DNA from: CAINVV01 sp038323575
Lineage (GTDB): Bacteria; Bacteroidota; Bacteroidia; Bacteroidales; Prolixibacteraceae
Assembly: GCA_038323575.1 (NCBI GenBank)
Contig: JBBQHB010000013.1
Span: forward strand, 1-64,000
Direction: 5' to 3'
Length of the DNA: 64,000 nt
The position numbers and the translations under genes are program-made. Numbering within the stretch: position 1 is the first letter of the stretch; each line of letters starts with the position of its first letter. This document shows positions 9,888 to 18,842 of this stretch, piece after piece. Under the pieces are notes generated by a model. It was not told the DNA's origin. It did not search any database and saw only the letters and a list, made by a program, of their open reading frames with translations.

Positions 9888-10751
9888 ATGCCGGCAGAAA
9901 GAAAGAGAGACCAGTTGAGAAAACTGTTCAAGCACCCATATAGGATTGTCATATTTAACGACCTTAATCTGCACATCATCAAACAGATCAGGTTTAATGC
10001 ACGCACTTTTGTGCTTGGCCTGGTCGGTGCAGTAGTTAGCATTATCATAGGGGTTATCATTCTTATTGCTTTTACTCCGCTGCGCGAATATATACCCGGA
10101 TATCCGAGCGGAAAACTGCGGCAGAATTTAATTCAGAATGCGTTGGTTGCAGATTCCCTCGAACAAAAAATAAATCTGTACGACCGTTACTTCCATGATA
10201 TGCGGGCCATGCTGAGCGGTGAAAACACCTTGGATACGGTAGCCAAAAGGGATTCCATCGTTCGTCCCAACCTGAATGATTTAAAACATCTTAACCGCGA
10301 CAGCCTGTTCAAAGATGAACTGGAACAGGAACAGTTCAATCTGCATCTAACTCCCGGTGTTTCAAGGAAAAGCGGATTGGCCAGTCTGCTCTTTTTCCCT
10401 CCCTTGAAAGGGATGGTGACCGGGAAACAGGATATAGCAGACGGCCATTACGGTGTGGATATTGTCGCAAAACTTAACTCCAGGGTTTCCTCGGCCCTGG
10501 ATGGTACTGTAATTTTTTCCCAATGGACCATGGAAACAGGCTACGTGATAATGATACAGCATGATCAGAACATTGTTACCGTTTACAAACACAACGCTGA
10601 ACTGCTCAAACGGCAGGGTGAAAAGGTAAAAGCCGGCGAAGTGATTGCCATCATGGGAAACACCGGCAAAGAGACAACCGGCCCGCACCTTCATTTCGAA
10701 CTATGGGTAGGCGGCAATCCCATCAATCCTGAAGATTATATCAGTTTTTAA
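9888..10751 (+). CDS. M23 (LytM-type) peptidoglycan endopeptidase family protein, membrane anchored
   Basis: A 287-residue type II membrane protein. A basic N-terminus is followed by one TM helix at about residues 43-64 (VLGLVGAVVSIIIGVIILIAF), then a ~100-residue linker and a C-terminal LytM domain. Zinc ligands are visible: H and D in GHYGVDIV and the HxH of GPHLHFELW; the third His is probably in VYKHNAELLK. The complete set suggests an active peptidoglycan hydrolase acting in the periplasm. It is 12 bases upstream of dxr and likely co-transcribed. Confidence 0.88.
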   Translation: MPAERKRDQLRKLFKHPYRIVIFNDLNLHIIKQIRFNARTFVLGLVGAVVSIIIGVIILIAFTPLREYIPGYPSGKLRQNLIQNALVADSLEQKINLYDRYFHDMRAMLSGENTLDTVAKRDSIVRPNLNDLKHLNRDSLFKDELEQEQFNLHLTPGVSRKSGLASLLFFPPLKGMVTGKQDIADGHYGVDIVAKLNSRVSSALDGTVIFSQWTMETGYVIMIQHDQNIVTVYKHNAELLKRQGEKVKAGEVIAIMGNTGKETTGPHLHFELWVGGNPINPEDYISF

Positions 10752-10763
10752 TTCCCCGCAAAC

Positions 10764-11921
10764 ATGAAGAAAATAGCACTGCTCGGCTCAACCGGATCAA
10801 TAGGTCAGCAGACGCTGAATGTTATTGAACAAAACCCTGAACTATTTTCCGTCGAGGTGCTGACTGCCAACAACAATGTTGATCTGCTGATCGGACAGGC
10901 CTTGAAATTCAAGCCAAACGTGGTGATTATCAGTAATGAAGAAAGATATGCCTACGTACAGGAGGCTTTGGCTCCCTATCCGGTCAAAGTATATGCCGGA
11001 TGTGATGCCATTGCCCAGGTGGTGGAGATGGGTTCCGTCGATACGGTTGTCACAGCAATGGTAGGTTATTCCGGGTTGTTACCTACCATCAGAGCCGTAA
11101 AAGCCGGTAAACAGGTTGCCCTGGCCAACAAAGAGACGCTGGTTGTGGCAGGCGACCTGATCACCCGTCTGGCCATCGCTAACAGGTCTGAAATATTGCC
11201 GATCGATTCTGAACATTCCGCTATCTTCCAGTGCCTGCTCGGTGAAGCGGAAGAGTCTGTCGAGAAAATCATTCTCACCTGTTCCGGAGGCCCCTTCCAC
11301 GGAAAAACAGCCGAAGAACTGGAAAAAGTGACCCTGAAACAAGCATTGAAACATCCCAATTGGGACATGGGGGCAAAAATCACCATTGACTCTGCCACCC
11401 TGATGAACAAAGGATTTGAAGTAATTGAGGCAAAATGGTTGTTTGGACTGAAACCGGAACAGATAGAAGTGGTGGTGCATCCGCAAAGCATCATCCATTC
11501 CATGGTGCAGTTTTGCGACGGATCCATCAAAGCACAACTGGGACTTCCGGACATGCGAATACCAATACAGTTTGCTCTAAGCTACCCCATTCGCATCAGC
11601 AACAACATGCCTCGCTTTAACTTCACCGATTATCCGACCTTCACTTTTACAACTCCCGATACAAAAAAATTTCGTAACCTTGCACTTTCTTATGAAGCAC
11701 TTTACAAAGGCGGGAATCTGGCCTGTGTGTTAAATGCAGCCAACGAGGTATCGGTGAAGGCATTTTTAAACGAACAGATTTCATTTACGGATATCGCAAA
11801 AATTAACGGGCAGGTAATGGAGAAGGTCTCATTTGTCGCTCATCCGGAACTGGATGATTACATTGAATCGGACAAAGCTTCCCGGATTTATGCTGAAGAG
11901 GTCATTCTGAAATTAAGGTAA
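10764..11921 (+). CDS. dxr: 1-deoxy-D-xylulose 5-phosphate reductoisomerase
   Basis: Second enzyme of the MEP isoprenoid pathway, making 2-C-methyl-D-erythritol 4-phosphate with NADPH. The NADPH fold (LLGSTGSIGQQTLNV) is followed by LANKETLVVAG, metal ligands in PIDSEHSAIFQ, and the flap/substrate region (TCSGGPFHGK, HPNWDMGAKITIDSATLMNKG). Length 385 is standard. It lies between the M23 and rseP genes with 12- and 19-base gaps. Confidence 0.97.
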   Translation: MKKIALLGSTGSIGQQTLNVIEQNPELFSVEVLTANNNVDLLIGQALKFKPNVVIISNEERYAYVQEALAPYPVKVYAGCDAIAQVVEMGSVDTVVTAMVGYSGLLPTIRAVKAGKQVALANKETLVVAGDLITRLAIANRSEILPIDSEHSAIFQCLLGEAEESVEKIILTCSGGPFHGKTAEELEKVTLKQALKHPNWDMGAKITIDSATLMNKGFEVIEAKWLFGLKPEQIEVVVHPQSIIHSMVQFCDGSIKAQLGLPDMRIPIQFALSYPIRISNNMPRFNFTDYPTFTFTTPDTKKFRNLALSYEALYKGGNLACVLNAANEVSVKAFLNEQISFTDIAKINGQVMEKVSFVAHPELDDYIESDKASRIYAEEVILKLR

Positions 11922-11940
11922 ACAACAATAAAAAATAAAG

Positions 11941-13272
11941 ATGATATTTTTGATCAAAGCTGCTCAGCTACTACTGAGTCTCTCCATACTGGTAATTCTG
12001 CATGAATTCGGCCATTTTATTTTTGCCAAACTTTTTCGCTGCAGGGTAGAAAAATTCTACCTCTTTTTCGATCCCTGGTTTTCTCTTTTCAAATTCCAAA
12101 AAGGTGAGACCGAATACGGCGTCGGATGGCTGCCTTTGGGTGGTTATGTGAAAATTTCAGGAATGATCGACGAATCGATGGACAAAGAGCAGATGAAAAT
12201 GCCTCCGCAGCCATGGGAATTCAGGTCCAAACCAACCTGGCAGCGGTTGCTCATCATGGTCGGGGGCGTTCTTTTCAACCTGATTCTTGCGCTTGTGCTG
12301 TATTCCATGATCCTCTTTACCTGGGGTGAGGAATACCTACCTACCCAAAATGCCAAATACGGAATCGTCGTTTCTGAAACCGGACGTCAAATCGGACTTC
12401 AGAACGGAGACAAAATCATTTCGGTTGACGGCAAAAAAATTGAAAGCTTTACCAAAATTATCCCCACTATCGTATTGGATGACGCACAATTCATTGAGAT
12501 TCAGCGGGATTCTCAAAGAATAACTTTGCCAATCAAAAAAGAGATTATTCCGAAACTGCTGACCGACAAAAATATCATTACCCTGCGTGTTCCCTACGCC
12601 TGCAAAATAATGGCATTCGCCAAACAATCCCCGGCGCGTGATGCAGGATTGGAACTTGGAGATGAGATTCTTTCTGTCGACAGCCTCCAATTTCGCTATT
12701 ACGACCAATTTGTGGAACACCTTGCAGCCTCAAAAGGAACTGAGGTCAAAATGGAAATAAAACGCAACGGGGTTATTTCCACACGGAAAGTATTAGTCGC
12801 GGCTTCCGGGATAATCGGAATTCAGCCGGCCTATTCGCTTGAAGGCGTTTTTGAGTACAGAACCATTCGCTACAGTCTGGCGGAATCCATTCCTGCCGGG
12901 ATTTCAAAAGGGTACCATGCCATTGGTGATTACCTCAAGCAGTTCAAGCTGCTGTTCTCTCCGCAAACCAAAGCATACGAGTCGTTGGGCGGATTTATCG
13001 CTATTGGCAACATATTCCCGAGTGTATGGGACTGGGAGTCCTTCTGGAATCTGACCGCCTTCCTCTCTATCATTCTGGCAGTAATGAACATCCTGCCGAT
13101 TCCTGCCCTGGACGGTGGCCATGTACTTTTTCTGCTTTATGAAATCGTTACGCGCCGCAAACCCAGTGACAAGTTTATGGAATATGCCCAGATTGCCGGC
13201 ATGATATTGCTCTTTAGTCTTTTATTGTATGCCAACGGAAACGACATCTTTAAATTAATTTTTCATAAATAG
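11941..13272 (+). CDS. rseP: RseP-type site-2 intramembrane metalloprotease
   Basis: Cleaves membrane-spanning anti-sigma factors or signal-peptide remnants. The first TM carries the zinc motif ILHEFGHFIFAK; the second zinc-ligand motif is NILPIPALDGGHV near the C-terminus. Two PDZ-like regions lie between (NGDKIISVDGKKI, LGDEILSVDSLQF). Length 443 and the dxr-rseP order are classical. No sigma-E/RseA pair is in the window, so its target here is unknown. Confidence 0.94.
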   Translation: MIFLIKAAQLLLSLSILVILHEFGHFIFAKLFRCRVEKFYLFFDPWFSLFKFQKGETEYGVGWLPLGGYVKISGMIDESMDKEQMKMPPQPWEFRSKPTWQRLLIMVGGVLFNLILALVLYSMILFTWGEEYLPTQNAKYGIVVSETGRQIGLQNGDKIISVDGKKIESFTKIIPTIVLDDAQFIEIQRDSQRITLPIKKEIIPKLLTDKNIITLRVPYACKIMAFAKQSPARDAGLELGDEILSVDSLQFRYYDQFVEHLAASKGTEVKMEIKRNGVISTRKVLVAASGIIGIQPAYSLEGVFEYRTIRYSLAESIPAGISKGYHAIGDYLKQFKLLFSPQTKAYESLGGFIAIGNIFPSVWDWESFWNLTAFLSIILAVMNILPIPALDGGHVLFLLYEIVTRRKPSDKFMEYAQIAGMILLFSLLLYANGNDIFKLIFHK

Positions 13273-13296
13273 AAAATAATTGATAGAAAAGATTGC

Positions 13297-13304
13297 TATA
13301 TTTG
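13297..13304 (+). promoter_or_regulatory. -7 box TATATTTG of tatA
   Basis: Exact TAnnTTTG match 25 bases before the tatA ATG, indicating that tatA has its own promoter after rseP. Confidence 0.55.
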
Positions 13305-13329
13305 CAACGAACGATAAAAACAGGACGCT

Positions 13330-13542
13330 ATGAACTTATTTATATTGGGTGTTTTAAGTGGTGCACATGTGGTATTAATTATTGCAGCCCTCCTCCTTCT
13401 TTTTGGTGGCCAGAAAATCCCTGAATTAATGGGCGGCTTAGGTAAAGGTATGAAGGAATTCAAAAAAGCCATGAAAGAGGAAGAGCCAACCACTCCTCCT
13501 GCTTCGCCTGATGAAAAGAAAAACGAACCCCTGAAACAGTAA
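13330..13542 (+). CDS. tatA: twin-arginine translocase TatA/TatE family subunit
   Basis: Forms the protein-conducting assembly for folded Tat substrates. The 70-residue sequence has one N-terminal TM helix, then the glycine hinge and amphipathic helix (FGGQKIPELMGGLGKGMKEF) diagnostic of TatA, and a charged, proline-rich tail. The aldo/keto reductase at 41345 has a twin-arginine signal and is a possible client. Confidence 0.93.
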   Translation: MNLFILGVLSGAHVVLIIAALLLLFGGQKIPELMGGLGKGMKEFKKAMKEEEPTTPPASPDEKKNEPLKQ

Positions 13543-13566
13543 TTCAGGTATTCAACCCTATACAAA

Positions 13567-13600
13567 TACCCCGGTGCAAAAGCACCGGGGTATTTTTTTT
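13567..13600 (+). terminator. intrinsic terminator of tatA
   Basis: Eleven-base stem TACCCCGGTGC / GCACCGGGGTA around AAAA, followed by eight T. Confidence 0.92.
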
Positions 13601-13635
13601 GGTGGATTCTGTAACGAATTTCACTTTCCGGCGTC

Positions 13636-13656
13636 TTATAGTTTTAGAAACTATAA
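13636..13656. promoter_or_regulatory. palindromic operator-like site before the DUF2807 gene
   Basis: TTATAGTTT and AAACTATAA form a perfect 9-bp inverted repeat with a 3-base centre, 24 bases before the preferred ATG. The size and symmetry suit a dimeric repressor. The TetR regulator encoded at 14409 is a candidate, but no link is shown. Confidence 0.4.
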
Positions 13657-13679
13657 TGTATCACTCTAAATTTATCCCT

Positions 13680-14399
13680 ATGAATAAGAAATTTCATAAC
13701 AGCTTGATTGTGTTTTTGTTGGCGGCATTCACGCTGTCAGCAGTTTCCTGTATTCCGCATATCCGCGGGAACGGAGATGTGGTAAAAGAAGAGCGGAATT
13801 TGTCGGGTTTTGACGCATTGGAGGCCAGCACCGGCATTGAGGTTTTGGTTACGCAGGATTCGACCGAAAAAGTAGTGGTCGAAACCGATTCGAACATCCA
13901 GAAAATACTTAAAACCAAGGTTGAAAACGGAACATTGAAAATCTACCTGGAAGAGGGCGTCCTCCATACCAGACAGTTGAGGGTTTTTGTAACGCTGAAG
14001 CAGCTGAGGTCAGTTAATACAAGTTCAGGCGCGCATGTTAATACCGAAAATAAAATTACCGCGGAAAAGTTGAAAATCAATTCTTCAAGCGGGTCTGGCG
14101 TAAAGATGGAAGTTTCAGCTGATCACCTCACGGCGGAGTCAAGCAGCGGAAGTAACATCAAAATTACCGGTACTGCCGCTTCTTTCAATGGAGACAGTTC
14201 CAGCGGATCAGGAATTGATGCCTCAGGATTGACTGCTGAAAAGGGGACACTCTCGGGCTCAAGTGGTTCACACATTAAAGCGCAAATAACCAAAGAGATT
14301 AAAGCCAATGCCAGCAGCGGTGCAAGTATTTCTATCACCGGTAATCCCCCGGTAAGGGATACAGACAGTTCAAGCGGCGGTTCAGTCCGATTTAAATAA
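13680..14399 (+). CDS. head-GIN/DUF2807 putative auto-transporter adhesin lipoprotein
   Basis: A Bacteroidota surface lipoprotein, about 239 residues from the ATG at 13680 (MNKKFHNSL). That start places the hydrophobic signal and lipobox (LSAVSC) at a normal distance; an ATG at 13656 is the alternative. The mature part begins with the DUF2807 pattern (GNGDVVKEERNLSGFDALEA) and continues as a right-handed beta-helix with many SSG repeats (NSSSGSGVK, ESSSGSNIK, DSSSGSGID). The function of the family is unknown. Confidence 0.82.
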   Translation: MNKKFHNSLIVFLLAAFTLSAVSCIPHIRGNGDVVKEERNLSGFDALEASTGIEVLVTQDSTEKVVVETDSNIQKILKTKVENGTLKIYLEEGVLHTRQLRVFVTLKQLRSVNTSSGAHVNTENKITAEKLKINSSSGSGVKMEVSADHLTAESSSGSNIKITGTAASFNGDSSSGSGIDASGLTAEKGTLSGSSGSHIKAQITKEIKANASSGASISITGNPPVRDTDSSSGGSVRFK

Positions 14400-14408
14400 A
14401 AAAAACAA

Positions 14409-15038
14409 CTAATCCCTCCTCATAATGCCATAACAGATAATCTTGACTATGGCATCCACACTCTTGCCCAAATCATTGGAGCGGTATGGTCCTGCAGAGA
14501 GCGGCATCTCCAGTCCGCGGATGGCGGTGGTGATACCAATGGCAACCAGGGTAAAATCCTTGATCACAAACTTGTGCTGTCTTGCACCTTCCAGTAATAT
14601 GCGCTTCATCATGCGGATCTCCTCCTGATCGTACTGCGATTTGATTTTGTCGATGAACTCGACAGCGGCAGTATCATTCTCAATAGCATTGTAAAAATTG
14701 GCCAACTGACGGTAAGTAGTGATTTTGGTCATCACATAATCGCGCAGCTTATCGGCAGGATCCATGTCCTTCTGAAGTACTTTGGCCAGTTCTACCCTTA
14801 GGATATCCGCCTCTTTCTGGATCACTTCCTGGAACAGGTCCTCTTTACTGCTAAAATAATAATAAAGAGAACTTTTACCTTTTCTGACAGCATTGGCTAT
14901 GTCGTCCAATGTTGTCTTTTTGTACCCGAATTTGCTGAAAATCTCCTGTGCGATGGTTAAGATGTTCTCCCGAACCGCGTCTTTTTTAGTACCTAAGTTT
15001 TCGTTCGCCATTGTTAGTTTTTCATCATTTGTGACCAA
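14409..15038 (-). CDS. TetR/AcrR-family transcriptional regulator
   Basis: Ligand-responsive DNA-binding protein. The N-terminal HTH (ILTIAQEIFSKFGYKKTTLDDIANAVRKGKSSLYYYFSSKEDLF-like, residues 25-70) is a textbook TetR domain. The remaining ~130 residues are the ligand/dimer domain. The start may be the ATG at 15011 (MANENLG) rather than the upstream codon at 15038. It lies directly after rnr on the same strand, so the two probably share a transcript. Ligand and targets are unknown. Confidence 0.88.
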   Translation of the reverse strand: MVTNDEKLTMANENLGTKKDAVRENILTIAQEIFSKFGYKKTTLDDIANAVRKGKSSLYYYFSSKEDLFQEVIQKEADILRVELAKVLQKDMDPADKLRDYVMTKITTYRQLANFYNAIENDTAAVEFIDKIKSQYDQEEIRMMKRILLEGARQHKFVIKDFTLVAIGITTAIRGLEMPLSAGPYRSNDLGKSVDAIVKIICYGIMRRD

Positions 15039-15044
15039 ATATAA

Positions 15045-17198
15045 TTATTTTGTTGAAGAAACAACAATCCTGAAGTCAAGCTGCTTTTTTTCCAGATTGG
15101 CCCTGAGGATCTCAATTTCGACCTCGTCACCCAGCTGATACTTCCTGTGCGTCCTTCTGCCGGTAATGCAGTAATTTTTTTCATCAAACTGGTAAAAGTC
15201 ATCGGTAAGCTCATGCAGGGGCACCATACCCTCACATTTATTTTCTTCTATCTCAACATAAATACCCCATTCGGTGACACCGGAAATGACTCCTTTGTAT
15301 TGCTGTCCGATCTTATCCGACATAAATTCCACCTGTTTGTATTTGATGGAGGCACGCTCTGCATTGGCAGCACGGTTCTCCATATCGGATGAGTGTTTGC
15401 AAATCTCCTCATACTTGTTGGCAGCCACCGAAGTTCCGTCCTGCAGGTACCTGTCGAGCAGCCGGTGGACCATCATATCCGGATACCTCCGGATAGGCGA
15501 GGTAAAATGGGTGTAATATTCGAAACCCAGTCCGTAATGACCGATGTTCCGTGTTGAATACTCAGCTTTGGCCATGGTCCGTATGGCAAGCGTTTCAATT
15601 ACATTTTGCTCTTTCTTGCCGGATACATGGTTAATCAGCTTGTTCATGGATTCAGACACCGCAGCGGGCGAACTGGTCATGATGCCGTACCCGAAACGCT
15701 TGATGAAATGGTTGAATTTCTCCAGCTTCTCCGGATCCGGTTTGTCGTGGATCCTGTATACAAAGGTCTTCTCCTTCTTCCTGGCTCCGGGCTTCCCGAT
15801 CAATTCAGCCACCTTTTTATTGGCCAGCAGCATAAATTCTTCGATCAGCTTATTGGAATCCTTCGACTCCTTGAAAAAGACATTGACCGGTTTTCCGGCA
15901 GGGTCAACCTCAATTTTCACCTCTACGCGGTCAAAATCAATTGATCCGCCTTCAAAACGTTTTTCCCGAAGCTTTTTGGCTAGTTTGTCGAGCGTCAGGA
16001 TCTCCTCCTTCATTTCACCTTCACCGGTTTCAATAACTGCCTGTGCCTCTTCGTAACTAAACCTTTTGTCGGAATAGATTACGGTTCTGCCAAACCACTC
16101 CTTTTGAACCTTAGCATTTTCGTCCAGCTGGAATACAGCAGAATAACACAGTTTTTCTTCGTTCGGACGCAAAGAACATACGCCGTTCGACAGCCTTTCG
16201 GGCAGCATCGGCACTACGCGGTCGACCAGGTATACCGAGGTGGCCCTTTCATAGGCTTCATCCTCAATGATGGAGTTCATCCGTACATAATGGGTCACGT
16301 CGGCAATGTGTACGCCGACTTCCCAGTTTCCGTTTTCCAGCTTCAGGATAGAGAGTGCATCGTCGAAGTCTTTTGCATCGGCCGGATCAATGGTAAAGGT
16401 CGGGACTTTCCTGAAGTCCCTGCGGTTGGCTATCTCCTCCTGTGGGATTTCAAGCGGTATCCTGTCGGCCGCCTCATTGACCTTTTCCGGATATTTATAA
16501 GGTAATCCGAACTCTGCCAGAATGGCATGCATCTCCGTAGTGTTGGATCCTGCATCCCCAAGCACATCAATGATCTCGGCAAACGGATTGCGTGCTTTTT
16601 CGGGCCAGTCCAGAATCCTGGCTACCGCCTTTTGTCCGTTTTTAGCCCCTTTCAGCTTATCCATCGGTATGAAAAGGTCGAAGGGCATCCGTTTGGTGGG
16701 AATTAAAAAGGCAGAGAATTTTGAGATCTCGACCGTCCCGACCAGGGTTTTCTGTCCGCGTTCGAGCACCTCCACCACTTCGCCTTCCGTATCGCTTTTC
16801 TTCCGCCTGGCAAACACCCGGATCTTGACCTTATCCCCATCAAGGGCATGGTTCATGTTGGTAGCAGGGATCAGAATAGTGTCGTTCAGCTCTTCGCAGA
16901 ATACCTGGCCAAATCCTTTGTAGTTAAGCACCATCGTCCCGATGATGGTTCCTGCGTTCTTTGCCTTCAGGCGGAATCTGCCTTTTGAAACTTCCTCGAG
17001 TGCCTCGTTATCGCGTAGTTCCTGCAATGCAACACTGACCAACAGCTGGCCTGACGTATTTTTGATTCCTATCTTGGAAGAAAGTTGTTTGTAATTGTAA
17101 ACATAAGAGGGTTCCTCATAGAAGAGACCCATAATGGATGTTTTTAAGCCGGCCTTGTTGAAATTCACGGCCCTTTCAAGCTTTTTGTTTTTTGACAT
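15045..17198 (-). CDS. rnr: ribonuclease R
   Basis: Processive 3'-5' exoribonuclease of the RNB family that degrades structured RNA. In 717 residues the order is an N-terminal winged-helix region, cold-shock-like domains, the RNB catalytic core with the Asp cluster PTFTIDPADAKDFDDALSI, and a C-terminal S1 domain (YKGVISGVTEWGIYVEIEE). A minus-strand TACCTTTA near 17218-17225 resembles a -7 box and would overlap the divergent metF promoter region. Confidence 0.95.
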   Translation of the reverse strand: MSKNKKLERAVNFNKAGLKTSIMGLFYEEPSYVYNYKQLSSKIGIKNTSGQLLVSVALQELRDNEALEEVSKGRFRLKAKNAGTIIGTMVLNYKGFGQVFCEELNDTILIPATNMNHALDGDKVKIRVFARRKKSDTEGEVVEVLERGQKTLVGTVEISKFSAFLIPTKRMPFDLFIPMDKLKGAKNGQKAVARILDWPEKARNPFAEIIDVLGDAGSNTTEMHAILAEFGLPYKYPEKVNEAADRIPLEIPQEEIANRRDFRKVPTFTIDPADAKDFDDALSILKLENGNWEVGVHIADVTHYVRMNSIIEDEAYERATSVYLVDRVVPMLPERLSNGVCSLRPNEEKLCYSAVFQLDENAKVQKEWFGRTVIYSDKRFSYEEAQAVIETGEGEMKEEILTLDKLAKKLREKRFEGGSIDFDRVEVKIEVDPAGKPVNVFFKESKDSNKLIEEFMLLANKKVAELIGKPGARKKEKTFVYRIHDKPDPEKLEKFNHFIKRFGYGIMTSSPAAVSESMNKLINHVSGKKEQNVIETLAIRTMAKAEYSTRNIGHYGLGFEYYTHFTSPIRRYPDMMVHRLLDRYLQDGTSVAANKYEEICKHSSDMENRAANAERASIKYKQVEFMSDKIGQQYKGVISGVTEWGIYVEIEENKCEGMVPLHELTDDFYQFDEKNYCITGRRTHRKYQLGDEVEIEILRANLEKKQLDFRIVVSSTK

Positions 17199-17233
17199 TC
17201 AATAAATTTTAGAACCCTTAAAGGTAAAACAAT

Positions 17234-17241
17234 TATATTTG
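17234..17241 (+). promoter_or_regulatory. -7 box TATATTTG of metF operon
   Basis: Exact TAnnTTTG match 39 bases before the metF ATG, inside the divergent rnr-metF gap. No S-box riboswitch is visible in this short leader. Confidence 0.5.
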
Positions 17242-17280
17242 TAAAATAGCCTGCTTACCAGATTATTCAATAAACAGCGC

Positions 17281-18234
17281 ATGAAGATCACAGATATTAT
17301 CCAGAGTTCCAAAAAAACCATCTTCTCTTTCGAGTTGCTCCCCCCGCTGAAAGGGCAGAATGCCGATAAATTGTACCAAACCATCGATGAACTGATCGAA
17401 TACCAGCCCAAATACATCAACCTCACCACCCACCGCGACGAGATCGAGTACAGGCCGCTGGAAAACGGGCTTCTGGAAAAGAAAATTGTCCGCAAGCGTC
17501 CGGGTACGGTGGCCATAGCAGCCGCGATCCAGCACAAATACGGCATTCCTGTTGTTCCGCACGTAGTTTGCGGGGGATTTTCGAGGGAAGAGACCGAAAA
17601 CATGCTGATCGACCTCAACTTCCTGGGCATCAAAAACGTCCTTGCGCTTCGCGGCGACGGATTGTCCACCGAGAAACACTTTGTTCCAGAGAAAAACGGC
17701 CATGCCCACGCCAACGAACTGGTGGAACAGATCGTTAACCTGCACAGCGGCAAATACCTCGATCCCGAGCTCAAAAACAAGGCTGCCCTCGATTTTTGTA
17801 TCGGTGTAGCCGGATACCCCGAAAAACATGCTGAGGCTTCCAATCCTGAAACCGATCTTCAAAACCTGAAACAAAAAGTGGATGCCGGCGCCGAATACAT
17901 TGTCACGCAAATGTTTTTCGACAACAAAAAATATTACGAGTTTGTGACCCGCTGCAGGGCTGCCGGAATCACGGTTCCCATCATCCCCGGAATCAAACCG
18001 CTGGCATTAATGAACCAGATCACCATGCTGCCCAAAATTTTCAGCGTCGACATCCCTGAAGAATTTGCTTCGGAAGTGCGCAAATGCAAAACCAACGAAG
18101 AGGCCCGGCAGGTGGGTACAGAATGGGCTATTCTCCAGGCCAGAGACCTGATCGCCAACAAAGTCCCCTGCCTGCACATCTATACCTACGGCATAACCGA
18201 CAATACCCGGCAAATTGCCCGGATAATCATATAA
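17281..18234 (+). CDS. metF: methylenetetrahydrofolate reductase
   Basis: Flavoenzyme reducing 5,10-methylene-THF to 5-methyl-THF for methionine synthesis. The sequence shows the opening FSFELLPPLKG, the folate/FAD-binding NVLALRGDGL, GVAGYPEKH and the QMFFDNKKYYEFV motif. At 317 residues it is normal for the bacterial form. It is the first gene of metF-rdgB-porZ-recO, with an 8-base gap to rdgB. Confidence 0.95.
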   Translation: MKITDIIQSSKKTIFSFELLPPLKGQNADKLYQTIDELIEYQPKYINLTTHRDEIEYRPLENGLLEKKIVRKRPGTVAIAAAIQHKYGIPVVPHVVCGGFSREETENMLIDLNFLGIKNVLALRGDGLSTEKHFVPEKNGHAHANELVEQIVNLHSGKYLDPELKNKAALDFCIGVAGYPEKHAEASNPETDLQNLKQKVDAGAEYIVTQMFFDNKKYYEFVTRCRAAGITVPIIPGIKPLALMNQITMLPKIFSVDIPEEFASEVRKCKTNEEARQVGTEWAILQARDLIANKVPCLHIYTYGITDNTRQIARIII

Positions 18235-18242
18235 CAGCGGCC

Positions 18243-18842
18243 ATGCACCAACTTGTCTTTGCCACCAACAATGCCCACAAACTGCGGGAACTGGACGAAA
18301 TCCTCAAAGGTGAATTTAAACTCCTCAGCCTAAGCGACATTTCCTGTTCAGACGAGATTCCTGAGACTGGAGATACCCTCGAAGCCAATGCCTCGCAGAA
18401 ATCATTTTACATCTGGGATCGCTTTCAGAAAGACTGTTTCTCCGACGACTCAGGCCTGGAAATATCCTCCCTCAACAACGAACCGGGCGTCCGCTCGGCC
18501 CGTTATGCCGGCGAGGGAAGAAATTCTGAAGACAACATCGACAAAGTACTTGCCGAATTAAAAAACAGAGAGAACCGCAAGGCCTGTTTCCGTTGTGTCA
18601 TCTCACTCGTTATCCAAGGCCGGGAGTACCTTTTCGAAGGCCGCGTCGACGGGGAGATCCTGCACGAACGGCACGGCGCTGCAGGCTTTGGCTACGATCC
18701 GGTATTTCAGCCGGATGGCTTCACCCAATCTTTTGCCGAAATGGAGGCCGGACTCAAAAACAGCATCAGTCACCGCGGCAGGGCAGTTCAGAAACTGGTC
18801 AGGTTCCTGTTGGAAGAATATCCCCATCTGCCGGATCAATAA
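18243..18842 (+). CDS. rdgB: XTP/dITP diphosphatase (RdgB/HAM1 family)
   Basis: House-cleaning pyrophosphatase removing ITP and XTP from the nucleotide pool. The family start FATNNAHKLREL fixes the ATG at 18243. The metal-binding DDSGLEIS, PGVRSARYAGEG and the C-terminal GFGYDPVF and SHRGRAVQKL motifs are all present, giving 199 residues. Its stop TAA overlaps the porZ ATG by one base. Confidence 0.95.
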   Translation: MHQLVFATNNAHKLRELDEILKGEFKLLSLSDISCSDEIPETGDTLEANASQKSFYIWDRFQKDCFSDDSGLEISSLNNEPGVRSARYAGEGRNSEDNIDKVLAELKNRENRKACFRCVISLVIQGREYLFEGRVDGEILHERHGAAGFGYDPVFQPDGFTQSFAEMEAGLKNSISHRGRAVQKLVRFLLEEYPHLPDQ

